Shown: positions 17,123-24,686 of the stretch, piece by piece
Layout of the letters: each line of letters begins with the position of its first letter
How positions within the stretch are numbered: position 1 is the first letter of the stretch
Assembly (NCBI GenBank): GCA_002366885.1
Contig: DFCD01000116.1
Span: forward strand, 42,711-78,099
Length of the DNA stretch: 35,389 nt
Source: Verrucomicrobia bacterium UBA3063
GTDB lineage: Bacteria > Verrucomicrobiota > Verrucomicrobiia > Methylacidiphilales > Verrucolacustridaceae
Direction of reading: 5' to 3'
Made by a program: the position numbers and the translations under genes
Notes under the pieces: generated by a model
The model's input: the letters and a program-made list of their open reading frames with translations, nothing else
Databases searched by the model: none
What the model was told of the DNA's origin: nothing

Positions 17123-17808
17123 CCCGAACGCGCCCCAAACAGAGCCGTGCCAATGCGCACCAGGGTGGCCCCCTCGGCGATGGCCACGGCAAAGTCCTGA
17201 CTCATCCCCATGGAAAGCTCCGGCAACCCCGCACCCAGGGATTGCTCCAGCCGGTCCCGGATTTCGCGCAACCTGCGGAAAAAGGGCCGGGCCTCCGCCG
17301 GATCCTCACGAAAAGGAGGAATGGCCATCAGCCCCCGCACTTCCAGTCGGGACATTCCATTCAGCACGGCGAGAAGATTCTCCGCCTCTTCCGGTTTCGC
17401 CCCGTGCTTGGCAGCCTCTCCCCCGACGTTCACCTCCACGAGAACCCGGAGATTCTTCCCGGCCATCTCCGCGCGCTTTTGCAGTTCCTGGGCCAGTTCC
17501 AAACGGTCGACCGACTCCACCACGTCGAACCACTCCACCGCCTCCTTGGCCTTATTTGTCTGAAGACCACCGATGAAATGCCATTCCCCGCCGGGGGGCA
17601 TCTCCGGGATTTTCGCCCGCGCCTCCTGGACCCGATTTTCCCCGAAAAGGCGGTGACCCATCCCCCAAAGAACACGAAGCCTTTCTGCGGGGACCTTTTT
17701 GCTCACCGCCAACAACCGTACGGAAGCCGGATCCCGCCCCGCCCCCTCAGTCGCCTTCCGAACCTCCTCGCAAATCCGGGAGTAGTTTTGCTCCAAAAGG
17801 TCGCTCAT
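17119..17808 (-). CDS. YggS/PLPBP-family pyridoxal-phosphate homeostasis protein
   Basis: Single-domain PLP-binding TIM-barrel protein involved in PLP and amino-acid homeostasis; no enzyme activity is known for the family. The 229-residue length is typical. The PLP lysine is in LLAVSKKVPAE (about residue 37), followed by FGENRVQEA, HFIGGLQTNKAKE (HFIGxLQxNK) and LSMGMSQDFAVAIAEGATLVRIGTALFG, the phosphate-binding end. The ATG at 17808 is divergent from lysR, with 41 bases between them. First gene of the minus-strand unit with the glycosylase and the 470-residue protein. Confidence 0.95.
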   Translation of the reverse strand: MSDLLEQNYSRICEEVRKATEGAGRDPASVRLLAVSKKVPAERLRVLWGMGHRLFGENRVQEARAKIPEMPPGGEWHFIGGLQTNKAKEAVEWFDVVESVDRLELAQELQKRAEMAGKNLRVLVEVNVGGEAAKHGAKPEEAENLLAVLNGMSRLEVRGLMAIPPFREDPAEARPFFRRLREIRDRLEQSLGAGLPELSMGMSQDFAVAIAEGATLVRIGTALFGARSG

Positions 17809-17823
17809 GATTAGTTATGCTTG

Positions 17824-17838
17824 ATTTGCCTCCCAAAT
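17824..17838. promoter_or_regulatory. LysR-type operator between yggS and lysR
   Basis: The 41-base divergent gap contains ATTTG-CCTCC-CAAAT, a perfect 5+5 dyad fitting the LysR T-N11-A rule. Around it lies a wider pair, TTATGC (17815-17820) and GCATAA (17845-17850), also inverted. This is the expected place for an autoregulatory LysR site. Such a site could also control the divergent yggS operon. Confidence 0.5.
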
Positions 17839-17849
17839 AAGGGTGCATA

Positions 17850-18782
17850 ATGGCCCCAATCATGCAGGTGGAATCTTTTCGCGTTTTCCGGGATCTCGTG
17901 GAGACCAAGTCGTTCAGCCGCTCCGCGTCCCTGAACGGGATCACCCAGTCCGCCGTCAGCCAACAACTCCGCTCCATCGAGACGCGGCTTCGCGTGCCCC
18001 TGCTGGAAAGAACCAGCAAACAGTTTGCCCTCACCCGCGAAGGGCAACTCCTCTATGAGGCAAGCCGGGAGATCATCGCTCACTACCAGCGATTCCAGCA
18101 CCAGCTGGAAGAAATGAGAAATATCATTTCCGGCAACATTCGGCTGGTGGCGGTGCCGAGCGTGGGAATTCATGAGCTTCCCCCCTACATCAGGGAGTTC
18201 CTCAAGACCTTTCCCCAGGTGAAAATCCAGGTCGATTACCGCCGTTCCAACGAGGTGTACGAGTCAGTGAACGATGGCGATGCGGACGTGGGTTTCGTCG
18301 CCTTTCCCTCGCCCCGCAAGGGGTTGAAGGTGGAGACCTTCAAAAAAGATACCCTCCACATCATCGCCGCCCCGGGTCATCCCCTCATGAAGCGGGGGGC
18401 GGTTGCCCTTTCGGACCTGGGGCAGTTCAAAATGGTCTCCCTCGCCCCCGAAACCCCCACCCGGCAGGGGTTGGACAAGATTCTCGCCGCACGGGGACTT
18501 CGCTTTCAGCCAAAGATGGAATTCGACAACGTGGAAACCCTCAAAAATGCCGTGGAAATCGATGCGGGGGTGGCCTTCCTGCCGAAGTCTGTCGTCGCGA
18601 AGGAACTGGCCTCCGGTTCCCTCGTGGTGCTTGCCCATGCCGGACCGCCCATTCTGCGGCCCTTGGGGGTGGTGTCCCGGGCCTCCCGTGTGGTCAGTCC
18701 TGCGGTGAAGCGCTTTCTCAAGGCCTTCAAGGGAGGGAAAACCACCGTACCATCCGGCGGTCCGGAAAACCTGACCGAGTGA
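17850..18782 (+). CDS. LysR-family transcriptional regulator
   Basis: A 310-residue regulator with an N-terminal winged helix-turn-helix (MQVESFRVFRDLVETKSFSRSA, ITQSAVSQQLRSIETRLRVPLLER, LTREGQLLYE) and a periplasmic-binding-type effector domain (GNIRLVAVPSVGIHELP onwards). The first ATG (17850) follows AAGGGTG; a second ATG four codons on is equally possible. The effector cannot be predicted. Its stop overlaps the start of the next gene (GTGA), and it diverges from yggS across a 41-base gap with a LysR-type dyad. I do not see which genes it controls other than by proximity. Confidence 0.93.
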   Translation: MAPIMQVESFRVFRDLVETKSFSRSASLNGITQSAVSQQLRSIETRLRVPLLERTSKQFALTREGQLLYEASREIIAHYQRFQHQLEEMRNIISGNIRLVAVPSVGIHELPPYIREFLKTFPQVKIQVDYRRSNEVYESVNDGDADVGFVAFPSPRKGLKVETFKKDTLHIIAAPGHPLMKRGAVALSDLGQFKMVSLAPETPTRQGLDKILAARGLRFQPKMEFDNVETLKNAVEIDAGVAFLPKSVVAKELASGSLVVLAHAGPPILRPLGVVSRASRVVSPAVKRFLKAFKGGKTTVPSGGPENLTE

Positions 18783-19261
18783 GAAAAACCGAGACCTCGG
18801 CACCGCACACGGCCCGTGGAAGGGCGCTGGAATGCATGCGCTCCCAGTCGATGCGCCTGACGCTGCAGAGAAGGCTGGTGGTGGAGATGACCTTCGCCAC
18901 CCGCGACCATTTCACCGCAGAATCCCTGCTCGCCCAATGCCGCCGGCGCAACGGAAAGGTTTCCCGCGCAACCGTCTACCGCACGCTCGCATTTCTGGTG
19001 AAGGCAGGGCTGCTCCGACAGGTGGGGTTGGGACAACAGTCACCCCAGTATGACCCCAACTTTGCCGATGCCCCGCGACACGGTCACTTCGTCTGTGTCG
19101 ACTGCCAGAAGGTGGTGGAATTCCACGACCCGTGCCTCGACGTCCGGGAATCCATCGTCACCAAGGAACACGGGTTCAGCCCGAAGCGCGTCAGCCTTCA
19201 GATCGAGGCGTCCTGCGACGCTTTCCGGGAAAAGGGCGTCTGTCCACGACGCGCCGGCTGA
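18779..19261 (+). CDS. Fur-family transcriptional regulator
   Basis: A 160-residue Fur/Zur/PerR-type regulator. The DNA-binding domain reads RLTLQRRLVVEMTF, HFTAESLLAQCR and KVSRATVYRTLAFLVKAGLLR; the dimerisation domain has HGHFVCVDCQKVVEF. The first structural zinc pair is C106-x2-C109. The second pair is C146 and C155, spaced by eight residues instead of the usual two. The proposed GTG start overlaps the lysR stop by four bases; an internal ATG 20 codons on (MRSQSMRLTLQ) would give a more standard length. Which metal or signal it senses cannot be told. Confidence 0.88.
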   Translation: MRKTETSAPHTARGRALECMRSQSMRLTLQRRLVVEMTFATRDHFTAESLLAQCRRRNGKVSRATVYRTLAFLVKAGLLRQVGLGQQSPQYDPNFADAPRHGHFVCVDCQKVVEFHDPCLDVRESIVTKEHGFSPKRVSLQIEASCDAFREKGVCPRRAG

Positions 19262-19272
19262 GTCCGTTTGCC

Positions 19273-19301
19273 TTGGCCACAAGGAACTTTTCCGGTACGA
19301 T
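19273..19301 (+). promoter_or_regulatory. Possible tig promoter
   Basis: TTGGCC (19273-19278), a 17-base spacer and TACGAT (19296-19301) make a plausible sigma-70 promoter. A start site about 7 bases on would give a transcript that begins almost at the tig ATG (19312). Each hexamer matches 4 of 6 consensus bases, so the call is weak. Confidence 0.3.
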
Positions 19302-19311
19302 GTTTCGGATT

Positions 19312-20610
19312 ATGAAAATTTCCATGGAAAATGCCGGAGGTTGCCGGCGGCGCGTGAAGGGAGAAATTCCCGCCGAACACGTGCGCAAAAAGGAGGAACA
19401 GGTTGCGCTCTCCTTTCAAAAGTCTGCCCGCCTTCCCGGCTTTCGCCCGGGCCGCGCTCCCCTCGAGATGGTCCGCAAACGCTACGCTCCCGACATCCAA
19501 GCCGAACTGCGGGAAGCTCTCCTTCGGGAGGGTCTGCGCACCGCGGTGGAGAAGGAAAAGCTTCTCCTCGTGGACGACCCGGCGGTCGAGGAGGCCGATT
19601 TCGGCAAGGACCGGGGTTTTCGGTTCATTCTTCGGGTCGACCTTGCCCCGGAATTCAAGCTACCCGCCGCCAAAGGCCTGAAGATCCCCAAAAAGAACGC
19701 CGAACCGGTCACGGACAAGGACGTGGAGAACGCCCTCGGGCAGTTGGCCGAACCGATGGCGCACTTCCACAACCTTGAGCCACGCCCTGCCCGGGAGGGG
19801 GATTTTGTCGTCCTCGACCTGGAAGGAACCTGTGGCGGCAAAAAAATCACGGAGATTGCCCCTCAGGCGGGCCAACTCGCCGTCGCCAAGAAACTCTGGC
19901 TCTTGCTGAAACCTGACTCCTTCCTTCCCGGTTTTTGCGCGGGCATCACCGGGATGAAGCCGGGGGAGACCAAGGAATTGGAGGTGAAATTCCCGGCGGA
20001 CTTTTCCCAGGTGCCCCTCCGCGGCCAGACGGGACGCTATGCCGTCACCCTGCATGAATTGAAAGAGCGCCATGTTCCGGACATCGACGAGGCCTTTTGT
20101 CAGGAGCACTACACGATCTCCCTGGAGGAGCTGAAAAAGCGGATCCGCGAGGATCTGGTCGCCTCCCGGGAATCCGCCGTCCGCTCCGAGGACTCCCGCG
20201 CCGTCACCACCGCCCTCCTCTCGGCCGTCAAGATGGATGTGCCCGAGCCGATGCTCGAGGAGGAACGGCGCCGCCTCGTGGCCCGCCTGGTCGAGGAAAA
20301 CCAGCGCCGAGGCGTTCCCCAGGAGGAGCTTCTCAAGCACAAGGATGAGATCCTCGCCGCCGCCGGCAGAAACGCGGAGGAGAACGTGAAACTTTCCTTC
20401 CTCCTCCGCAAGGTGGCCGAGGTGGAGGGACTCAAGGTGCAGGAAACAGAGATCCTTCAGGAAGTGGCCCATCTGGCCGCCCACTCAGGACAGGACATCC
20501 GCCTGTTTGCCAAACGACTGCAAAAATCAGGCGCTTTGCCCTCACTTGCTGACACGCTGTTGCGGCGCAAGACGGTCGATTTTCTTTTGCAACACGTCGT
20601 CCGGTCCTAG
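19312..20610 (+). CDS. tig: Trigger factor (ribosome-associated chaperone)
   Basis: Binds L23 at the ribosomal exit tunnel and shields nascent chains; also a peptidyl-prolyl isomerase. The ATG at 19312 gives 432 residues, the same length as E. coli Tig, and the N-terminus aligns (MKISMENAGGCRRRV). The ribosome-binding signature GFRPGRAP is near residue 45. The FKBP-type domain (about 155-240, AREGDFVVLDLEGT to GRYAVTLHEL) and long helical C-terminal arms follow. An ATG 12 bases upstream is possible. It precedes clpP and clpX in the common tig-clpP-clpX order. Confidence 0.96.
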   Translation: MKISMENAGGCRRRVKGEIPAEHVRKKEEQVALSFQKSARLPGFRPGRAPLEMVRKRYAPDIQAELREALLREGLRTAVEKEKLLLVDDPAVEEADFGKDRGFRFILRVDLAPEFKLPAAKGLKIPKKNAEPVTDKDVENALGQLAEPMAHFHNLEPRPAREGDFVVLDLEGTCGGKKITEIAPQAGQLAVAKKLWLLLKPDSFLPGFCAGITGMKPGETKELEVKFPADFSQVPLRGQTGRYAVTLHELKERHVPDIDEAFCQEHYTISLEELKKRIREDLVASRESAVRSEDSRAVTTALLSAVKMDVPEPMLEEERRRLVARLVEENQRRGVPQEELLKHKDEILAAAGRNAEENVKLSFLLRKVAEVEGLKVQETEILQEVAHLAAHSGQDIRLFAKRLQKSGALPSLADTLLRRKTVDFLLQHVVRS

Positions 20611-20619
20611 CATCGCTCT

Positions 20620-21243
20620 ATGAACCCGGAACCCCGCGCGGACTACTTCGTTCCCAGCGTCATTGAACAGACCGGACGGGGCGAGCGCGCCTACGACATT
20701 TATTCCCGGCTCCTCAAGGACCGGATCGTCTTTATCGGCACGGCCATCGATGACACCATGGCCAACTCCATCATTGCCCAGCTTCTCTTCCTGCAGATGG
20801 AGGACCCCAAAAAGGACGTGAACATTTACGTCCATTCGCCAGGAGGCTACGTCACCGCCGGGTTGGCCATTTATGACACCATGCAATACATCAGCTGCGA
20901 TGTGGCCACCTACTGCATCGGTCAGGCCGCCAGCATGGGCGCCGTTCTCCTTGCCGCCGGCACCAAGGGCAAACGCTACTGCCTGCCCAACGCGCGGATC
21001 ATGATCCACCAGCCTCTCGGGGGCGCCCAAGGGCAGGCAACCGACATCAGTATCCAGGCCCAGGAAATTCTCCGCGCCAAGAAACGCCTCAACGAGATTC
21101 TCGCCCACCACACCGGGCAAAAGTTCGAGACTGTGGAAAAAGACACGGACCGGGACCGCTTCATGTCAGCCGAGGACGCCAAGGCCTACGGCCTGGTCGA
21201 CCACGTCGTCACCTTCCACAAGCCCGCCCAAACATCCAAATAA
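20620..21243 (+). CDS. clpP: ATP-dependent Clp protease proteolytic subunit
   Basis: Serine protease forming the tetradecameric chamber fed by ClpX. The catalytic triad is complete: Ser105 in GQAASMGAVLL, His130 in ARIMIHQPLGG, Asp179 in DTDRDRFMSAEDA. The 207 residues match the usual length. GQAASMG differs at one position from the usual GMAASMG but keeps the nucleophile. It lies 9 bases after tig and 12 before clpX. Confidence 0.98.
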   Translation: MNPEPRADYFVPSVIEQTGRGERAYDIYSRLLKDRIVFIGTAIDDTMANSIIAQLLFLQMEDPKKDVNIYVHSPGGYVTAGLAIYDTMQYISCDVATYCIGQAASMGAVLLAAGTKGKRYCLPNARIMIHQPLGGAQGQATDISIQAQEILRAKKRLNEILAHHTGQKFETVEKDTDRDRFMSAEDAKAYGLVDHVVTFHKPAQTSK

Positions 21244-21255
21244 ACCGGAGCCTCC

Positions 21256-22521
21256 GTGGCCCGCCCCACCCACCTCACGCTCTGCTCCTTCTGCGGAAAG
21301 AGCCACGCGGAGGTGAAGAAACTCATCGCCGGACCGGGTGTCTACATCTGCGACAACTGCGTCACCCTGTGCACCAACATTCTCACCCGGGAGGCCGGCG
21401 AAGGACGCCCGGGAAAAGGACCGCTCACCGCTCTCCCCAAGCCGAGGGAAATCCGCGCGGAACTTGACCGGCACGTCATTGGCCAGGAAAGAGCCAAACG
21501 GACCCTCGCCGTCGCCGTCCATAACCACTACAAGCGGATCCGCGGGGATCACGCGGACTCCCTTCCCACCGAGCATGCCGACGTGGAACTCGAAAAAAGC
21601 AACATTCTCCTCATCGGGCCAACCGGTTGCGGCAAGACCCTCCTTGCCCGCACCCTCGCCCGGATCCTCGATGTTCCCTTCGCCATCGCCGATGCCACCT
21701 CCCTGACCGAGGCCGGCTACGTGGGCGAGGATGTCGAAACAATCATCCTCCGTCTTTTGCAAAACGCGGACTACGACGTCAAAAAGGCCGAGTTAGGCAT
21801 CGTCTACATCGACGAGATTGACAAAATCGGGCGCAAATCGGACAGCGCCTCGATCACCCGGGATGTCTCCGGGGAGGGCGTCCAGCAGGGTCTCCTCAAA
21901 ATTCTCGAGGGGACCATCTGCCACGTGCCCCCGCAGGGAGGACGCAAACATCCCCAGCAGGAACACATCACCATCAACACCCAAAACATCCTTTTTATCT
22001 GCGGCGGGGGCTTCGTCGGGCTGGAGGAAATCGTGCGAAAGCGGCTGGGCGGTCGTTCCCTCGGATTCGGCGCCGGCCCCGGGTCCGCGCCCATCACGGA
22101 GGAGGGCCCCACCCTGCTCCGACACACCGAGCCCGAGGATCTCCTCAAATTTGGAATGATTCCCGAATTCATCGGCCGCCTCCCCGTCCTCACCCATCTT
22201 CACCCCCTCACCGCGGAGGAACTCATCGCCGTGCTCACCGAGACCAAGAACTGCCTCACCAAACAATACGCCAAACTTTTTGGCATGGAAGGCGTCCGGC
22301 TGAACTTCACCAGGGACGCGCTCAAATGCCTTGCCGACAAAGCCATGAAAAAAGGCACCGGGGCCCGGGCCCTTCGCAGTCTGCTGGAGGGCATGATGCT
22401 CGATCTCATGTACGAAATCCCCTCCCGGGATGATGTGGAGGAAGTCCTCATCAGCCGCCCCGTTGTGGAGGGTCAGCGCCCACCCGTCATCCGGCGCAAG
22501 GAATCCCGCAAAGCCGCCTGA
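21256..22521 (+). CDS. clpX: ATP-dependent Clp protease ATPase subunit ClpX
   Basis: AAA+ unfoldase that feeds substrates to ClpP. An N-terminal C4 zinc finger (Cys10, 13, 32, 35) for adaptor and substrate binding is followed by the AAA+ module: VIGQERAKRTLAVAVHNHYKR, Walker A GPTGCGKTLLAR (121-132), pore loop GYVGEDVE, Walker B IVYIDEIDKI, and the C-terminal sensor-2 region GTGARALRSLLEG. The ClpP-docking IGF-type loop is hard to place with certainty, as the segment reads RRSLGFGAG-like (GGRSLGFGAG). 421 residues, GTG start with CCGGAG upstream. Last gene of the tig-clpP-clpX operon. Confidence 0.98.
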   Translation: MARPTHLTLCSFCGKSHAEVKKLIAGPGVYICDNCVTLCTNILTREAGEGRPGKGPLTALPKPREIRAELDRHVIGQERAKRTLAVAVHNHYKRIRGDHADSLPTEHADVELEKSNILLIGPTGCGKTLLARTLARILDVPFAIADATSLTEAGYVGEDVETIILRLLQNADYDVKKAELGIVYIDEIDKIGRKSDSASITRDVSGEGVQQGLLKILEGTICHVPPQGGRKHPQQEHITINTQNILFICGGGFVGLEEIVRKRLGGRSLGFGAGPGSAPITEEGPTLLRHTEPEDLLKFGMIPEFIGRLPVLTHLHPLTAEELIAVLTETKNCLTKQYAKLFGMEGVRLNFTRDALKCLADKAMKKGTGARALRSLLEGMMLDLMYEIPSRDDVEEVLISRPVVEGQRPPVIRRKESRKAA

Positions 22522-22535
22522 GTCTGCCGCTCTCC

Positions 22536-22557
22536 GCAGCGACCGCTGGCTTGTTTG
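22536..22557 (+). terminator. Weak terminator candidate after clpX
   Basis: A short stem (CAGC-GACC-GCTG) followed by TTGTTTGTT lies in the 36-base gap between clpX and the convergent aminotransferase gene. It is the only hairpin there. The stem is short and the T-run interrupted, so the call is tentative. Confidence 0.3.
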
Positions 22558-23640
22558 TTACGAAATCTTTTTCAACCCCTCGCCCAGCCTTCCCCAAAGC
22601 TCCTCCATCCCTTTTTCCGTCTCATCACCCATGTGGGAAACCCGGAAGGTCTGCCCCTTAAGCTTGCCGTAACCGCCGTCAAAAATCGCCTGGTGGGTCT
22701 CCTTGAGCCAGGCAATCCATTTGGCGACATCCACCCCCCGGATGTTTTTGCCGCAAGTCAGACTGAGCGATTCAAACCCTTTCTCCGGAAAGACCTCAAA
22801 CCCGTTTTCCTGGAGCCAACTACGTCCCCGCTCGGCATTTTTGCGATGGCGTTCGTGGCGCCTGGCAATGCCCTCCGTCTCCATTTCCGCCAGCTTCGCC
22901 TCTAGGGCATACAGGTGGCCGATGGAGGGAGTGCAGGGCGTCATGTTGCTCTCCGCCTGCCTCCGGAATTCCAGAAAATCATAGTAATAACCGCGGTCTT
23001 TCACCTTTTCCGCCCGCTGATACGCCCGCTCGCTCACCGCAAAAAGGGCAGCGCCGGGCGGAAGGGCCAGAGCCTTTTGGGTTCCGCAGAGCATCACATC
23101 AAGGCCGAGCTCATCAAACGGGATCGGCAAGACGCTGAAGGAGGAGACGGTGTCCACGATCAGCAGGACGTCGGGATACTTGGTTCGGACCAGTTTGGCG
23201 ATATCCGCCAGTGGACTGAGGACTCCCGTGGAGGTCTCGTGGTGGATCAGGGTGAGCGCGTCGAATCCACCTTGGGACAGCTCCCGGTCAATCATCTCGG
23301 GAAGAATCGCCTGCCCCCACTCCACCTGAACCTTGCCGGCCTGCTTGCCGCACTTCTGCGCGACATCCAGCCACTTGTCGGAAAAGGCCCCGTTCATGCA
23401 GACCAAAACCTTTTTCTGTACCAGATTCCTCAAGGCGGCCTCCATCACCGACCAGGCGGATCCGGTCCCCAGAAACACCGGCTGGCTGGTCTGGAAAAGT
23501 TTCCGCAGGCCCGGTTGCACCCGGGCATAGAGGTCCTGGAAGCCCTTGCCGCGGTGTCCGATCATCGGACTCCCGAAGGCTTTTCGCACGGAGTCGGAGA
23601 CCTCGACCGGGCCGGGGATAAAGAGTTTGATGTGCGACAT
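22558..23640 (-). CDS. Class V aminotransferase (alanine/serine-glyoxylate or phosphoserine type)
   Basis: PLP enzyme of 360 residues. The N-terminus KLFIPGPVEVSDSVRKA is typical of the AGAT/SerC-like branch (PGP motif). Further marks are the GTGSAWSVMEAAL substrate/PLP loop, DTVSSFSVLPIPFDELGLD with the PLP-contacting Asp, and GTQKALALPPG with the Schiff-base lysine. The C-terminus carries FRVSHMGD. Substrate cannot be decided from sequence: serine-glyoxylate, alanine-glyoxylate or phosphoserine transamination are all possible. The start at 23640 is chosen because homologues begin at MSHIKLFIPGP. It diverges from the next gene with only 28 bases between starts. Confidence 0.9.
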   Translation of the reverse strand: MSHIKLFIPGPVEVSDSVRKAFGSPMIGHRGKGFQDLYARVQPGLRKLFQTSQPVFLGTGSAWSVMEAALRNLVQKKVLVCMNGAFSDKWLDVAQKCGKQAGKVQVEWGQAILPEMIDRELSQGGFDALTLIHHETSTGVLSPLADIAKLVRTKYPDVLLIVDTVSSFSVLPIPFDELGLDVMLCGTQKALALPPGAALFAVSERAYQRAEKVKDRGYYYDFLEFRRQAESNMTPCTPSIGHLYALEAKLAEMETEGIARRHERHRKNAERGRSWLQENGFEVFPEKGFESLSLTCGKNIRGVDVAKWIAWLKETHQAIFDGGYGKLKGQTFRVSHMGDETEKGMEELWGRLGEGLKKIS

Positions 23641-23668
23641 CCTTGGGGTAAATAGAGGATTCACACCC

Positions 23669-24667
23669 ATGCGCAACCTTATCCTCATTTTTCCCCTGGT
23701 GACATTTCTCGGCGCACCGTTGGTTGCCCAAATCGGGACCAAGGGGGCTCCGGACGCCAGCGGCAACATGCAGACCAAGGAGGATGATGAACCGGTCGCC
23801 AAAGCCACCGTCCCCACCGACGAGGACAAAGCCTCCCAACCCCCCGCCGCACTCCCGTCCTCCCCCGGTGCCGGCCTGCCCGCCCAGGCCCCCGGTCCCG
23901 CCGTTGGCGAAATTATCCAGAATGCCATCCGGCGGGACGAGGAATTGCGGGACCTGCGGTCGGAATATCTTTACCAGCTTAAGGTCGTCACGGAGCGGTT
24001 GGACGACGACAACAAGGTTGTGCCCGACAGGACAAAGACGGTTTCCGCAAAAATCAAACCCGGCAAAGACATCACCTACACGGCAGATTTCAATGATGAT
24101 TCCGGTTCCCCATCCGGGGGCGCCTCCGACAAAACCAAGGTCGCCGGGGTCGCTGCGGGACGCAACCTCCACAAAGGTTCCGATGACGATGATGACGACG
24201 ACAAGGACAAGCAGGTGGAGGATGCCAAGAAGGTCAATGCCATGCTGGACATGGCCAAAATTGCCCCGCGCTACAATTATCAGCGGCTCAATGACGAAAC
24301 CATCCGTGACCGGCGCTGCTTCGTCATCAAATTCACCCCCAAAAAGGACCAGCCCTTCTCCTCCCGCGAGGAAAAGGTCATCAATAAGGTGGGTGGAACT
24401 CTTTGGGTCGACCAGAAGGACTTCAGCATCATCCAGACGAAAGGGAAATTGACCGAGGAGGTCGATGTCGCCTGGTTTTTGGCCACCATGAAGGGGCTGA
24501 ATTTCGACTACCAGACGGAGGAGCTTCCGGAGATCGGCATCCCCGTTCCGTCATCCTTTTTCATGAATTTCGACCTGAACGTCATGGGCTACCGGATCGC
24601 CCAACGGCAAAAAAGCTCGATGAGCGACTACCAGCGGTCCGCCTCGCCGCCGGCCAACCAACCCTAG
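23669..24667 (+). CDS. Secreted acidic protein of unknown function
   Basis: A 332-residue exported protein that I do not recognise. A signal peptide (MRNLILIFPLVTFLGAPLVA) is followed by a Pro/Ala-rich, probably disordered stretch (about 40-80), a charged region, a run of seven aspartates (172-178) in an acidic segment, and a C-terminal half with beta-type pattern (GGTLWVDQKDFSIIQTKGK, PSSFFMNFDLNVMGYR). The C-terminal half resembles lipid- or lipoprotein-carrier folds of the LolA/LppX kind in its pattern of short strands, but this is only an impression. GAGG precedes the ATG by 10 bases. It lies 19 bases before the secreted amylase gene and is probably co-transcribed with it. Confidence 0.8.
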   Translation: MRNLILIFPLVTFLGAPLVAQIGTKGAPDASGNMQTKEDDEPVAKATVPTDEDKASQPPAALPSSPGAGLPAQAPGPAVGEIIQNAIRRDEELRDLRSEYLYQLKVVTERLDDDNKVVPDRTKTVSAKIKPGKDITYTADFNDDSGSPSGGASDKTKVAGVAAGRNLHKGSDDDDDDDKDKQVEDAKKVNAMLDMAKIAPRYNYQRLNDETIRDRRCFVIKFTPKKDQPFSSREEKVINKVGGTLWVDQKDFSIIQTKGKLTEEVDVAWFLATMKGLNFDYQTEELPEIGIPVPSSFFMNFDLNVMGYRIAQRQKSSMSDYQRSASPPANQP

Positions 24668-24686
24668 CTTTTTCCGCGGATCCCCC

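Noticed and set aside
24182..24214. DDDDK protease-recognition-like sequence in the acidic secreted protein
   Set aside because: It is an accident of the aspartate run followed by lysine; bacterial secretion does not use this signal.
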